64,000 nucleotides of DNA from Ensifer adhaerens (GCF_002007205.1 NZ_LAZS01000010.1:1-64000), one strand, 5' to 3'; counted from the stretch's first letter, positions 51,545 to 60,766 are shown. A program made the numbers and translations. Notes: generated by a model from the sequence alone, not told the origin.

Positions 51545-51823
51545 ATGGTGAAAAACATCCGCAGTCTCGGCGGCCTCTCTGGCCTGCTTGTCCTGTCCGC
51601 GGTGGCGCTTGCGAGTTGCACGACACCGGACCTTGAGCCGATCCCCGGCAGCATCACCTATGGCGGACAGCCGCGCACGAAGCTGACGAAGGCGCCGGTC
51701 GGCAGCATCGTTCCGCACCGCTTCACCAGCGGCAACAGTTTCGTTCAGGAAACCTATGTCATCGAGCCGGACCGTTCGCTGAGGCTCATCCGCCGGGACT
51801 ACTACGATCTGCCGATCGACTGA
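51545..51823 (+). CDS. Small lipoprotein
   Basis: This protein of about 92 aa has a lipoprotein signal: basic start, hydrophobic core, and lipobox VALASC with the lipidated Cys near residue 25. The mature part is about 68 residues (TTPDLEPIPGSITYGGQPRT, then a Tyr-rich end RRDYYDLPID). The start is ambiguous among GTG 51539, ATG 51545 and GTG 51548; AGGTGG lies just before. It follows the MltF-like gene by 114 bases. No function is known; an envelope role is probable. Confidence 0.7.
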   Translation: MVKNIRSLGGLSGLLVLSAVALASCTTPDLEPIPGSITYGGQPRTKLTKAPVGSIVPHRFTSGNSFVQETYVIEPDRSLRLIRRDYYDLPID

Positions 51824-51976
51824 TGAAGCGCTGGTGGTCGGGGCCTGCATTCGCCTCAGCGCACGCGGACTGCGCACTGACGTAAGGGCTGCCTGTCTCG
51901 GCCCCCGCCGGAAAGCGGCATGCTACCGGCGCAGTCGGTTGACAGTCCGCCGCGGAGAAACGATAGCTCGCTTTGG

Positions 51977-53074
51977 ATGAAGATCGCCTTTTACGCACCG
52001 CTGAAGTCCCCTGACCACCCGGTTCCCTCGGGTGACCGGCTGATGGCGCGCATGCTGGTCGCAGCGCTGCGGGCGGGAGGGCACGAGGTCACCGTCGTCT
52101 CGTCCTTGCGCAGCTTCATGGCGACCGCGTCTGCTGCGGATTTTCATGAGCTGGAGCGGGCGGCGGCGGACGAAGTCACGCGCCTTCGGGAGGGCTGGAA
52201 GCGTGACGGGGCGCCTGATCTCTGGTTCTGCTACCATCCCTACTACAAGGCGCCGGATCTCCTCGGTCCTGTGCTCGCCGCCGAGTTCGCCACCGCGTAC
52301 GTGACGGTTGAGGCCTCCTATTCGATGCGGCGAAACGAGGGCGTGCGCGCGATCGCCCAACGCCATGTGCTTGCCGGCATCGAACAGGCCGCGGTCAACA
52401 TCTGCCTGACGCGGCGGGACCGGGATGGCCTGCTGGAAGCAGCACCCACGTGCAGCCACGCGATGCTTGCGCCGTTCATCGATGCGACGCCTTTCACGCC
52501 GGGCGGTCCCCGAGGGGATGATCTTTGCCGCATGGTCGTGGTCGCGATGATGCGCAGCGGCGACAAGCTGGACAGCTACCGCATGCTGGCGCAATCGCTG
52601 CTGCCGATCGCCGACGATCGCTGGACCCTGACTGTCGTCGGCGATGGTCCGTGTCGCGATGAGGTGCGGCAGGCCTTCTCGGCCCTGCCGTCCGACCGGC
52701 TGGAATGGCTCGGCGAAAGAAGTGCGGCCGATCTGCCGGCTATTCTGGCGCGCAGCGATCTCTACGTCTGGCCCGGCTGCGGCGAGGCCTACGGGCTTGC
52801 CTATCTTGAAGCACAGGCCGCGGGCCTGCCGGTCGTTGCACAGCATACGGCCGGCGTGCCGGAGGTGGTCAGGCACGGCGAGACCGGGATTCTTACGCCC
52901 GACGGCGATGTCGCCGCCTTTGCTGCGGCTGTGCGCGTGCTGATCGAGGATCCGGCCCGCCGCCGGAGACTGGGCGCGGCCGCCGGGCGGTTCGTGCACG
53001 ACGAGCGCTCCTTCCCGGCCGCGGCGCGGCGGCTGCGCGCGATCTTTGACGAGTACCTGGAGACGACGGCATGA
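51977..53074 (+). CDS. Glycosyltransferase family 4-type protein
   Basis: This 365-aa GT-B glycosyltransferase has an N-terminal fold starting KIAFYAPLKSPDHPVPSGDR and the C-terminal donor-binding part RSDLYVWPGCGEAYGLAYLE. The latter contains the E-x7-E-like motif around GEAYGLAYLE and GLPVVAQHTAGVPEV. It transfers an unknown sugar in polysaccharide or glycolipid synthesis. It overlaps the downstream deacetylase-like gene by 4 bases (ATGA), so the pair works together. The ATG at 51977 replaces a longer open frame from 51920. Confidence 0.9.
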   Translation: MKIAFYAPLKSPDHPVPSGDRLMARMLVAALRAGGHEVTVVSSLRSFMATASAADFHELERAAADEVTRLREGWKRDGAPDLWFCYHPYYKAPDLLGPVLAAEFATAYVTVEASYSMRRNEGVRAIAQRHVLAGIEQAAVNICLTRRDRDGLLEAAPTCSHAMLAPFIDATPFTPGGPRGDDLCRMVVVAMMRSGDKLDSYRMLAQSLLPIADDRWTLTVVGDGPCRDEVRQAFSALPSDRLEWLGERSAADLPAILARSDLYVWPGCGEAYGLAYLEAQAAGLPVVAQHTAGVPEVVRHGETGILTPDGDVAAFAAAVRVLIEDPARRRRLGAAAGRFVHDERSFPAAARRLRAIFDEYLETTA

Positions 53075-53838
53075 GCGAAACCCATTGGCATCAGCTTGCT
53101 GAGGCGCTCGACCGCGTGGCGGCATCCGGGCGACGCGTGGATTTCTGGCTTCGGGACGACGACGCCGCGGAGCCCTCGGCGGCGCTCGACCGCCTGTTGT
53201 CGCTGGTCGACAAGTTCGAGGTTCCCGTGGTCGTCGCCGCGCCGCCGGCCCTTGCGGGCGAAGCGCTGGCGCGCCGCCTCGATGGCCATGCCGGCGTCAG
53301 TGTCGCGGAGCACGGATGGGCCCATCGCAACCACGCCCCGCCGGAGGAAAAGAAACAGGAACTCGGCGCGCACCGCCCGCGCGCCACGGTTCTCCGCGAA
53401 CTCGCCGAGGGTTATGCGCGGCTTCAGGCGCTGTTTCCGCGGAGCTTCGTGCCGATGCTGGTGCCGCCGTGGAACCGGATCGATCCTTCACTGCTGGACG
53501 GCCTGCCCGGAGTCGGTTTTGCGGCTCTTTCTGTCTTCGGACCGGAAAAGCCGTCGCCGTTCAGGCTCGTCAACACCCATGTCGACGTGATGGACTGGCA
53601 CGGAACGCGCGGTTGCCGCGACCACGCGTCGATCGTCGCCGATACCATCGGCAGGCTGAGGCAGGTTTGCGGCGATGACGAGAGGAGACCGGACCAGACG
53701 GGACGCACCGTCGGGCTGCTGACCCATCATTTGGTTCACGACGAGGCCGTCTGGTCGTTCATGGAACAACTTTTCTCCATGACGGCGAAGCATCCGGCCT
53801 GTCGCTGGCGCGCCGGTCTCGATCTCATCGATCAGTGA
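53071..53838 (+). CDS. Polysaccharide deacetylase-like protein
   Basis: This 255-aa cytosolic protein of the NodB-like superfamily has RVDFWLRDDDAAEPSAALDR (DD metal motif) and VAEHGWAHRNHAP (H-x3-H-like metal motif), followed by PMLVPPWNRI. The active-site layout is consistent with a carbohydrate deacetylase, but the family includes members with other activities. No signal peptide is present, which suits action on a cytoplasmic precursor. It is cotranscribed with the preceding glycosyltransferase. Confidence 0.85.
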   Translation: MSETHWHQLAEALDRVAASGRRVDFWLRDDDAAEPSAALDRLLSLVDKFEVPVVVAAPPALAGEALARRLDGHAGVSVAEHGWAHRNHAPPEEKKQELGAHRPRATVLRELAEGYARLQALFPRSFVPMLVPPWNRIDPSLLDGLPGVGFAALSVFGPEKPSPFRLVNTHVDVMDWHGTRGCRDHASIVADTIGRLRQVCGDDERRPDQTGRTVGLLTHHLVHDEAVWSFMEQLFSMTAKHPACRWRAGLDLIDQ

Positions 53839-53949
53839 TCTGGCCGAGCGGCCGACGATTGCCGATGTCGACGTGTTGCCGAGCGGCGTGCCTTTCTCCG
53901 GATGGCCCGAGCGCATCAAACGATCTTCGACCTCTGGCCGCCCGCCGCT

Positions 53950-54132
53950 TCAGCCGCTCCCGGGCACGACACTTTCTTCGTCCTTATCCGGCAGCGACCC
54001 GGTGCCAGGCGTCTTGCTCTTGTCGGTCAGCCGGTCCTTTGCGTGAGGCCCTGCGGTTGGAAGATGCTGTCCGCCTGACGGCTCCTTCCCGGTTTCCTCG
54101 ATCGCGTGTTGGGCCTTCTTGTCCTTGCTCAT
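53950..54132 (-). CDS. Small hydrophilic stress-type protein
   Basis: This 60-aa very polar protein lacks Trp, Cys and Tyr and is rich in Lys, Asp, Glu, Gly and Pro (SKDKKAQHAIEETGKEPSGG at the start, DEESVVPGSG at the end). It is predicted unstructured. The ATG at 54132 follows AAGGAGAAACAGCAA. A GGAAC-N18-TT promoter lies just upstream, matching the EcfG/RpoE2 general stress consensus known for Sinorhizobium. Function is unknown; similar short hydrophilic proteins are typical members of that regulon. Confidence 0.7.
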   Translation of the reverse strand: MSKDKKAQHAIEETGKEPSGGQHLPTAGPHAKDRLTDKSKTPGTGSLPDKDEESVVPGSG

Positions 54133-54157
54133 TTGCTGTTTCTCCTTGGACAAGGGG

Positions 54158-54182
54158 AATCCACGGAGCGTGAAATGGTTCC
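54158..54182 (-). promoter_or_regulatory. Candidate EcfG/RpoE2 (general stress) promoter
   Basis: On the minus strand GGAAC (54182-54178) is followed after 18 bases by TT (54159-54158), 25 bases before the start codon. This fits the GGAAC-N18-19-TT form described for RpoE2 in Sinorhizobium meliloti. Confidence 0.5.
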
Positions 54183-54390
54183 AGCCGGGTCGTCTTCTAC
54201 GCGGCAGAGAGGTGACGGACCGGATCGAGCGTTCGCGGCAAAGGCCATCCGCGGTTTGTGCGGAGCCGGTTGAGGAGGTGCTGTCGCGGGCGGCACTTAC
54301 GACTGCAAAAGCAGCTTTGGTCCGATCAGCGGTGCAGCTCCGGCACGCGCGGCTCTCGTGAGGGGTACGTCCCGACACGATTTCAGACGT

Positions 54391-55224
54391 TTAGCCCAGA
54401 TCGATGATCTGTCCGTCGCGGGCGGCAAAGGCCCCGGCGAAGGTGGCCTGAACGTCGCGTTCCATCGCCGCCAATGCCTCGTCAGTGCGCGACGGGTCGT
54501 GATGGAACATGGCGAGTTGCTTGACGCCCGCGGCCATCGCCAGTCGCGCGCCATGCATGCCGGTCGAATGTCCGTATCCCTGAAAATGCTCCATCTCGCT
54601 TTCGAGATAGGTGCAGTCGTAGACGAACAGGTCCGCGCCGGCGATCAGTTCGAGGACGCCGGGATCGAGAACGCCCGGCTCGTGTTCGGTATCGTAGACG
54701 AGGGCGACGGCGCGCCCGTTCCATTCGATCCGGTAGCCGACGCAGCCACCGGGATGGTTGAGGCTCGTCGTGCGGATGGTGACGCCGGCGCGCGGCGTCA
54801 GCACGTCGCCGGGCTTGAAGTCCATGCCGTCGAGGCTTGCCTGACAGATATCAGGATCGACCGGGAACCACGGCGGGCGCATGAAATCGCGGATCATCTC
54901 CCGCGTGGTCATGGTGCCGTGCAGATGGCCGGACCAGAAGCGCACCGAATTGCGACACTTGTAGATGGGCTTGAAGTAGGGAAGGCCGATGATGTGGTCG
55001 TAGTGGCTGTGGGTGAAGAACAGATCGAACTCTTCGACACCTTCGGCGATCAGGGCATAGCCCGCCTCGCGCAGGCCGGACCCGGCATCGAACAGCAACA
55101 CGTCCTTTCCGCATCGAACCTCGATGCAGGACGTATTTCCCCCATAGGCGACGTATTGTTGGCCGGAGACCGGCAAACTTCCTCTTACGCCCCAGAACCG
55201 CACTCGAAAGTTGTCGTCACGCAT
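54391..55224 (-). CDS. MBL-fold metallo-hydrolase (cyclic-nucleotide phosphodiesterase-like)
   Basis: This 277-aa metallo-beta-lactamase-fold protein begins NFRVRFWGVRGSLPVSGQQY. That GxRGSxP start is shared with RNase Z/PhnP-like phosphodiesterases. The metal motif HxHxDH is FFTHSHYDHIIGLPYF, with a later VYDTEHEPG aspartate and the C-terminal His in LAMFHHDPSRTDEAL. It probably hydrolyses a phosphodiester; cyclic nucleotide is one candidate. It is divergent from a DUF3095 cyclase-like gene with 279 bases between. Confidence 0.87.
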   Translation of the reverse strand: MRDDNFRVRFWGVRGSLPVSGQQYVAYGGNTSCIEVRCGKDVLLFDAGSGLREAGYALIAEGVEEFDLFFTHSHYDHIIGLPYFKPIYKCRNSVRFWSGHLHGTMTTREMIRDFMRPPWFPVDPDICQASLDGMDFKPGDVLTPRAGVTIRTTSLNHPGGCVGYRIEWNGRAVALVYDTEHEPGVLDPGVLELIAGADLFVYDCTYLESEMEHFQGYGHSTGMHGARLAMAAGVKQLAMFHHDPSRTDEALAAMERDVQATFAGAFAARDGQIIDLG

Positions 55225-55503
55225 TCAGTTTCGGCTTCACTACGCACGCTTGGACCATTTTGATCCTTGTGTGACTGTTAAACAAGCACAGATGGCCACA
55301 CCCCTGCAATGCCATGGGTTATTATTTGGAAACTAACCATCGCGTCGCCAAGTCTCGCTCCTGCCAAATCCGCTCCTCGCGCATGTTGTAGGCCGCCGAA
55401 CCGGACAGGGGTGTCCCCTTGGTAACAGCCAATGAAACTTTTTGTTGCGCTCCCGCGTGAATTATCTGACGAACGTTAAGCGGGAGCGAAGATCGAGGCG
55501 CAG

Positions 55504-56697
55504 ATGGCTGAGGCAATCGAAGGGCGATTTTACGATAACGTGCCACTTTTCGACGCCTTCGAAGGCGTTGCGGACGAGGCGAATTACCGGCCGTTGCCGG
55601 ACGGTTGGCTGCTGGCCGTCGCCGATATCGTCAACTCGACCGGTGCGATTGCCGAAGGTCGGTACAAGACGGTCAACATGGCCGGCGCGAGCGTCATATC
55701 CGCCCTGATGAACGTTCTCGAAGAAAAGACGATGCCCTTCGTATTCGGGGGGGATGGCGCGTTGGCGGCCCTGCCGGCACCGATGGCCGACAGGGCGCGG
55801 GACGCGCTTGCAGCCGTAAAGACCTGGGTGGCAGAGGAACTTGACCTTGAGTTACGGACCGCGCTCGTTCCCGTCAGCGACATTCGCCAGCATGGGCTGG
55901 ATATGCGTGTCGCCCGCTTCAAGGCCAGTGACGAGGTTTCCTACGCGATGTTTGCGGGCGGAGGCGCAAGCTGGGCGGAGGCGGCAATGAAGTCCGGGCG
56001 CTATCACGTCGCCGCGGCGCCAGCCGGCAGCCGCCCGGACCTGACCGGCCTTTCCTGCCGCTGGAACCCGATCGAGTCCCGCCACGGTACCATCGCCTCG
56101 ATCATCGCGGTGCCGGGGGCGAAGGGCAACGGTCCGGAGTTCCAAGCACTGATCGCCGACATCGTCGCGCTTGCCGACGAGGAAGATCGCAATGGTCACC
56201 CCGTTCCCGCGCTCGGGCCGGCACCGCGGTTCTCTTTCCGCGGAATCGAGACGGAAGCGCGCGCTGCGGCGCCCCGGGGACGCCGCGTCGGCGCACGCGT
56301 CTGGATCACGCTGCAGACGCTGGCGCTCTTCGTCTGTCTCAAGATGGGCTGGAACCTCGGGACTTTCGACACGACCCGCTACCGTCGCGACCTCGCCGAC
56401 AACACCGACTTCCGCAAATTCGACGATGGCCTGAAAATGACGGTCGACATCAGCGCCGAGCGCCTCCGGCGGATCGAGGCGCGATTGCAACAGGCAGAGG
56501 CACAGGGGGTGGGCCACTATGGTCTGCACCAGCAGGACTCGGCGCTGATGACCTGCATCGTGCCGACGCCGATGTCCCGCGACCACATGCATTTCGTCGA
56601 CGGTGCCTCGGGCGGCTATGCCGTGGCGGCGAGCAAGCTCAAGGCCGCGCTGGCGCGCAACAAGGCTGCTCACCCCTTCGCCGGCGGGGCCATCTAG
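55504..56697 (+). CDS. DUF3095 protein, class III cyclase-like
   Basis: This 397-aa protein of family DUF3095 appears related to class III nucleotide cyclases. LLAVADIVNSTGAIAEGRY and PFVFGGDGALAALPAPM reproduce the two metal-binding Asp positions and the ST/GDG turns of cyclase domains. The C-terminal half (LGTFDTTRYRRDLADNTDFR) is specific to the family. Activity is unproven. It is divergent from a phosphodiesterase-like MBL gene, and a second class III cyclase lies 3 kb away, so a cyclic-nucleotide link is plausible. Confidence 0.85.
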   Translation: MAEAIEGRFYDNVPLFDAFEGVADEANYRPLPDGWLLAVADIVNSTGAIAEGRYKTVNMAGASVISALMNVLEEKTMPFVFGGDGALAALPAPMADRARDALAAVKTWVAEELDLELRTALVPVSDIRQHGLDMRVARFKASDEVSYAMFAGGGASWAEAAMKSGRYHVAAAPAGSRPDLTGLSCRWNPIESRHGTIASIIAVPGAKGNGPEFQALIADIVALADEEDRNGHPVPALGPAPRFSFRGIETEARAAAPRGRRVGARVWITLQTLALFVCLKMGWNLGTFDTTRYRRDLADNTDFRKFDDGLKMTVDISAERLRRIEARLQQAEAQGVGHYGLHQQDSALMTCIVPTPMSRDHMHFVDGASGGYAVAASKLKAALARNKAAHPFAGGAI

Positions 56698-56733
56698 CTT
56701 TTCAGCTTTCAGGGATCCGCGCCGGCTGCTGGC

Positions 56734-58119
56734 TTATGCCTTGATGATGTGGTTGCCCATCAGCCCGTTGCGGTGGAAGACGTTACGCGTATCGACAAGG
56801 AGTGGCGCCCAGTCGGAAAGTGCTGCGTAGTCCACCTGATCGTGGTCCGTGGCGATCAGCACGGCGTCGAACGCACCCACCGTGGCTTCGTCGAGCACAA
56901 CCGAACGCCGGCCCTTCAGGGCGGCATACTCGCGCGTCGGCGGGATCTCGGCAACATAGGGATCGTGATAGGCGGTGCGTCCGCCGCGCTCCTCGATCAG
57001 TTCGATCAGGCGGAGGGACGGGCTCTCGCGAATGTCGGGAACGTTCTTCTTGTAGGCCAGGCCGATGACAAGCACGTTGGAGCGGCTGAGCGCCTTGCCC
57101 GCGTGCCGGTCCAGCGCCTCGGCAAGCCGGCTGACGACGTGGCGCGGCATGGCCGAGTTGATCTCGCCGGCAAGCTCGATGAAGCGCGTCGGCAGTTCGT
57201 ATTCGCGTGACTTCCAGGTGAGGTAGAACGGGTCGATCGGGATGCAATGGCCGCCGAGGCCGGGGCCCGGATAGAAGGGCATGTAGCCGAACGGCTTGGT
57301 CTTTGCCGCCTCGATCACCTCCCAGACGTCGATGCCCATCGCCTCGTAGACAATCTTCAATTCGTTGACGAGCGCGATGTTGACCGAGCGGAAGATGTTC
57401 TCCGTGAGCTTCACGGCCTCCGCCGTGGCGTTGGAGGAGACCGGAACGACGGTCTTGACCACCGAGGCGTAGAATGCCTCCATCAGTTTTGCCGCCTCGG
57501 GTCCGTCGCCGGCGACCACCTTCGGAATGCTCACGGTCTCATAGACGGGGTTGCCCGGATCCTCGCGCTCCGGCGAAAAGCCGACGAAGAACTCGGCGCC
57601 CGACTTCAGTCCGGTTTCTTCGAGGATGGTGCGCACGACGCCATCGGTCGTTCCCGGGTAGGTGGTCGATTCCAGCACGATGAGCTGCGCCGGCCGGAGG
57701 GTCGCAGCGATCGCGCGTGAGGTGTTTTCGACGAAAGACAGGTCCGGGTCGCGGTGTTTGGTGAGCGGCGTCGGCACGCAGATGATGATCACGTCGCAAT
57801 CCGCAAGGGCTCCGAAATCCGTCGTGGATCTGAAGCGTCCGGCGCCAGCTTGCTGTGCAAGCACAGCGTCCGGGACTGCCGCGATGTAAGACTTGCCCGC
57901 GTCGAGCGCGACGATCTTGCCGGGGTCGATATCGAAACCGATGACGGAGTAGCCCGCGCGCGCCGCCGCGATCGCCAAAGGCAGGCCGACATAGCCAAGG
58001 CCGATGACGCCGACCTTGGCGCTGCGGGCAGAGATGGACGACAGCAGGCTTTCGAAGTGAGGTGAGGTCAAGTTTCGGTTCCGGATCTCGTGGGCAGACG
58101 GGCAACGCCGCGCGAACAT
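56734..58119 (-). CDS. Nucleotide sugar dehydrogenase (UDP-GlcNAc / WbpA type)
   Basis: This protein of about 461 aa oxidises C6 of a UDP- or GDP-sugar to a uronic acid with two NAD+. It shows VGVIGLGYVGLPLAIAAARA (NAD fold), the LIVLESTTYPGTTDGVVRTI segment, and FYPGPGLGGHCIPIDPFYLT with the catalytic Cys. The TKPFGYMPFYPGPG context is closest to the WbpA/WbpO UDP-HexNAc dehydrogenase group. The start is uncertain: ATG 58119 has no clear ribosome site, and a TTG start (LTSPHFESLL) 48 bases further on would also give a normal protein. It is convergent with DUF3095. Confidence 0.9.
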   Translation of the reverse strand: MFARRCPSAHEIRNRNLTSPHFESLLSSISARSAKVGVIGLGYVGLPLAIAAARAGYSVIGFDIDPGKIVALDAGKSYIAAVPDAVLAQQAGAGRFRSTTDFGALADCDVIIICVPTPLTKHRDPDLSFVENTSRAIAATLRPAQLIVLESTTYPGTTDGVVRTILEETGLKSGAEFFVGFSPEREDPGNPVYETVSIPKVVAGDGPEAAKLMEAFYASVVKTVVPVSSNATAEAVKLTENIFRSVNIALVNELKIVYEAMGIDVWEVIEAAKTKPFGYMPFYPGPGLGGHCIPIDPFYLTWKSREYELPTRFIELAGEINSAMPRHVVSRLAEALDRHAGKALSRSNVLVIGLAYKKNVPDIRESPSLRLIELIEERGGRTAYHDPYVAEIPPTREYAALKGRRSVVLDEATVGAFDAVLIATDHDQVDYAALSDWAPLLVDTRNVFHRNGLMGNHIIKA

Positions 58120-58456
58120 GTCGTGGTTTGTTGGAGAGAAACAAGTCCCAAGTCAAGCGAGGGGCGGCGCCGCGCAGGCAAGCAGGCGATTGAGCCGGCT
58201 ATCAAATCTTCGTGCGGCAACACGCCGGAAAAATCTTCGCCGGCCTCTGGAAATCGGAGCCCGTCGTAAATATCTGCAACATATAAGTGCCGCATTCCGG
58301 GTGCCTGCACGTCATCGACGCCGGAATCGGCTGGAGCATTTTCTTAACGGGCACGGCTCATCATCATCCACCGCGAACATGAACCGGCGTCGCGCCGGGG
58401 CGTTCGCCGTCTCCGGATGGTGAATTGGGGACGGTCTGTCATGATGAGGACGCGAA
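58120..58456. other. 337-bp divergent intergenic region
   Basis: It separates the nucleotide sugar dehydrogenase (minus) from the class III cyclase (plus). No gene is supported. It carries no copy of the GTWACNGTTACGTRCTT element and no clear dyad; promoters for both flanking genes must lie here. Confidence 0.5.
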
Positions 58457-59806
58457 ATGGGACCGACGAACGACAACGTATCCGAAATCCTCATCGACAA
58501 GGTTGCCGACTGGCTGATGCGCACATCGCTGAGCGACGCGCCGCTGGAGACGATCGTCAAGGGCTTCTGCGAGCGGCTGGCCGCCGCCGGTCTGCCACTG
58601 ATGCGCGTTCATCTTTCCTTCTCGATGCTGCACCCGCTTTACGATGCGCTCGGTTTCACCTGGGTGCGCGGCAAGGGCGTCGAGGTGAGCGGCCTGCGCC
58701 ACGAGGAACTGGCGCTCAATCCCGAGCGGTTCCTGCAGAGCCCCTACTATTACCTGCTCAACAACAATCTCGAGCATGTCCGCCGGCGCATCTACCAGGA
58801 TACGCCGTCCGAGTTCCCGATCTTCGACGACCTCAAGGAGATGGGGGCAACCGACTATCTGGCCTTCATGCAGACGCTGGGCGCCGATTCCGGCCATGGC
58901 ATGGTCGGATCCTGGACGACGGACCGTCACGGCGGGTTCACCGACGACGTGATCGGCGCGTTGCTGAAGCTGCAGTATCACCTGGCGGTCGCCGCGAAGA
59001 TGGCGGTGCTCGGCAAGCTCGCCGACAATATGCTGACCACCTATCTCGGTTCCAGCGCCGGCCGGCGCGTGATGAGCGGGCAGGTGCGCCGCGGCGACGG
59101 CGAGACCGTGCGCGCCATCCTGGTCATGGGCGACATGCGCCGCTCGACGATGCTTGCGGAGAAGGAAGGGCGCCAGTCCTATATCGAGACGCTCAATACC
59201 TATTTCGATGCGATCGCGGCGCCGTTCAACCGCAACGGCGGCCATATCTTGAGTTTTGTCGGTGACGGGTTCATCGCGGTCTATCCGTGCGGGCGACATA
59301 AGGAACCTTCGGAATTTGCCGCCCGCGAGGCCTTTGCCGCCGTGCGCGCGGCAACGGCGCGCATGGAGATGCTGAACGGCGAGCGGCGCAACCAGTCGCG
59401 TGATCCGATCGGCTACGGCATCGGCTTGCACGTCGGCAACGTGATGTTCGGCAATGTCGGCCTGCGCGACCGGCTGACGTTTTCCGCCTTCGGCTCTGCG
59501 GTCAACGAAGTCCAGAGGTTGCAGAACCTGACCAAGAAATACGCCCACAGCGTCGTCGCAAGCGAAGCCTTCGTCAATTATTGCGGCGGCGACTGGACGG
59601 CCCTTGGCCAGGAAAAACTGAGGGGCGTTCGGCAGAAATTCACGATCCTTTACCCCAACGACGCGGCCTTGCTCGCAAGGGCCGACGAGCGCTTCGACGA
59701 CGTATTGCAGGATGGACTTTCCGAGGCGGAGCATGTCATGTTGCTTCACCGCAATACCCGTCCGCTCCAGCCGCCACGCGGCCTCATCGACAAGATGCTT
59801 CAATAA
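58457..59806 (+). CDS. Class III adenylate/guanylate cyclase
   Basis: This 449-aa protein has an N-terminal sensory-like domain (about 1-205) that is not a known transmembrane module, and a C-terminal cyclase domain (about 215-400). The latter has the metal Asp in LVMGDMRRSTMLAEKEG, the second in ILSFVGDGFIAVYP, and GLHVGNVMFGNVGLRDRLTF then AVNEVQRLQNLTKKY. All core residues for catalysis appear present. It makes cAMP or cGMP. It lies 9 bases before a secreted polysaccharide lyase gene, so the two are likely cotranscribed. Confidence 0.9.
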   Translation: MGPTNDNVSEILIDKVADWLMRTSLSDAPLETIVKGFCERLAAAGLPLMRVHLSFSMLHPLYDALGFTWVRGKGVEVSGLRHEELALNPERFLQSPYYYLLNNNLEHVRRRIYQDTPSEFPIFDDLKEMGATDYLAFMQTLGADSGHGMVGSWTTDRHGGFTDDVIGALLKLQYHLAVAAKMAVLGKLADNMLTTYLGSSAGRRVMSGQVRRGDGETVRAILVMGDMRRSTMLAEKEGRQSYIETLNTYFDAIAAPFNRNGGHILSFVGDGFIAVYPCGRHKEPSEFAAREAFAAVRAATARMEMLNGERRNQSRDPIGYGIGLHVGNVMFGNVGLRDRLTFSAFGSAVNEVQRLQNLTKKYAHSVVASEAFVNYCGGDWTALGQEKLRGVRQKFTILYPNDAALLARADERFDDVLQDGLSEAEHVMLLHRNTRPLQPPRGLIDKMLQ

Positions 59807-59815
59807 GGGGGAACA

Positions 59816-60766
59816 ATGCTCCGAGCCGTCCTTTTCGCCGCTTCCTTCGCGATCGCCGGGAGCGCGATGGCGCAGCCATGGGAAACCAAGCTTATCGACG
59901 GTTTCGAGGGGCAGAATTTCGCGCCTGAGGGCGGGCTCTACTATCGCGAGAACTTCGAGCAGACCGCCGGAACGGTGGAGTTTCAGAACCAGGTCACGCG
60001 CAACGGCAGCGGGGCGCTCAAGCTGAGCGTCGTTCCGACCTGTCCCGATTCGCTCGACGGTTGCAGCGAGCGGGCGGAAATCTGGGAGAAGACGGCACTG
60101 CGCGTGCCCTACGACAAGGGGGTGTGGTATGGGTTCGCGGTCAAGTTTGCCGAGCCGATCCCCAATGAGGATCATCGCTACCTGATCGCCCAGTGGAAGC
60201 GCGAGATCGACCCGGGCGCCGAGGGCGATTTCAGCCCGTTCCTCGCGCTCAGGCTCGAGGCCGGCAAGCTCTTCGCCACGGTGGAGACGAACTACATCGC
60301 GCCGCTGTCGGCCGGTCCTGAAGGGAAGCCGGCGAGCTGCAAGTCCGGCGAGATCCCCGTGTGGGGGCGGCCCGGCGTCAACCAGATGCGCATGCTGGTC
60401 GCCGCAGACAGCAACTGGGAGCTTATTGACGGCAGTCTCTTCAATGCCTGCACCGATGCTGTCAAAGTGACGAACCACGGCAATCCGCTGCCCGACCCGA
60501 AGTCCGGCTGGATCGACTTCGCGATCTATACGCTGCCGGGGGCCAACGGCACGGGGCGCATCGAACTCTTCGCCAACGACAAGCCGATCATCACGGTAAC
60601 GGGCCATATCGGCCACGACGACAAGGGGCTCGGCAGGAACCAGTACTTCAAATTCGGTCCCTATCGGGCAGCCGATACGACCGACTGGACGCTGTTCTAC
60701 GACGACTTCCGTCGCTCGCCGAATTGCGCCGATGTCTTGAAGTCCGGTGCGTGCCCCACGCTCTAA
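59816..60766 (+). CDS. Secreted polysaccharide lyase (heparin lyase I-like fold)
   Basis: This 316-aa exported protein has a signal peptide at about 1-19 (LFAASFAIAGSAMA then QPW). The polysaccharide lyase family 20/heparin lyase I-type beta-jelly roll follows: FEGQNFAPEGGLYYRENFEQ, CSERAEIWEKTALRVPYDKG and YLIAQWKREIDPGAEGDF. It probably binds or cleaves an acidic polysaccharide outside the cell. No catalytic residues can be fixed with certainty. It sits 9 bases after a cyclase gene. Confidence 0.82.
   Translation: MLRAVLFAASFAIAGSAMAQPWETKLIDGFEGQNFAPEGGLYYRENFEQTAGTVEFQNQVTRNGSGALKLSVVPTCPDSLDGCSERAEIWEKTALRVPYDKGVWYGFAVKFAEPIPNEDHRYLIAQWKREIDPGAEGDFSPFLALRLEAGKLFATVETNYIAPLSAGPEGKPASCKSGEIPVWGRPGVNQMRMLVAADSNWELIDGSLFNACTDAVKVTNHGNPLPDPKSGWIDFAIYTLPGANGTGRIELFANDKPIITVTGHIGHDDKGLGRNQYFKFGPYRAADTTDWTLFYDDFRRSPNCADVLKSGACPTL

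Noticed and set aside
44879-51877. A 2332-residue open frame on the minus strand
   Set aside because: It is antisense to the SH3, MscS, MltF and lipoprotein genes, which all have clear family motifs. Its composition (Arg, Asp, His-rich, no domains) is that of a GC-rich shadow frame.
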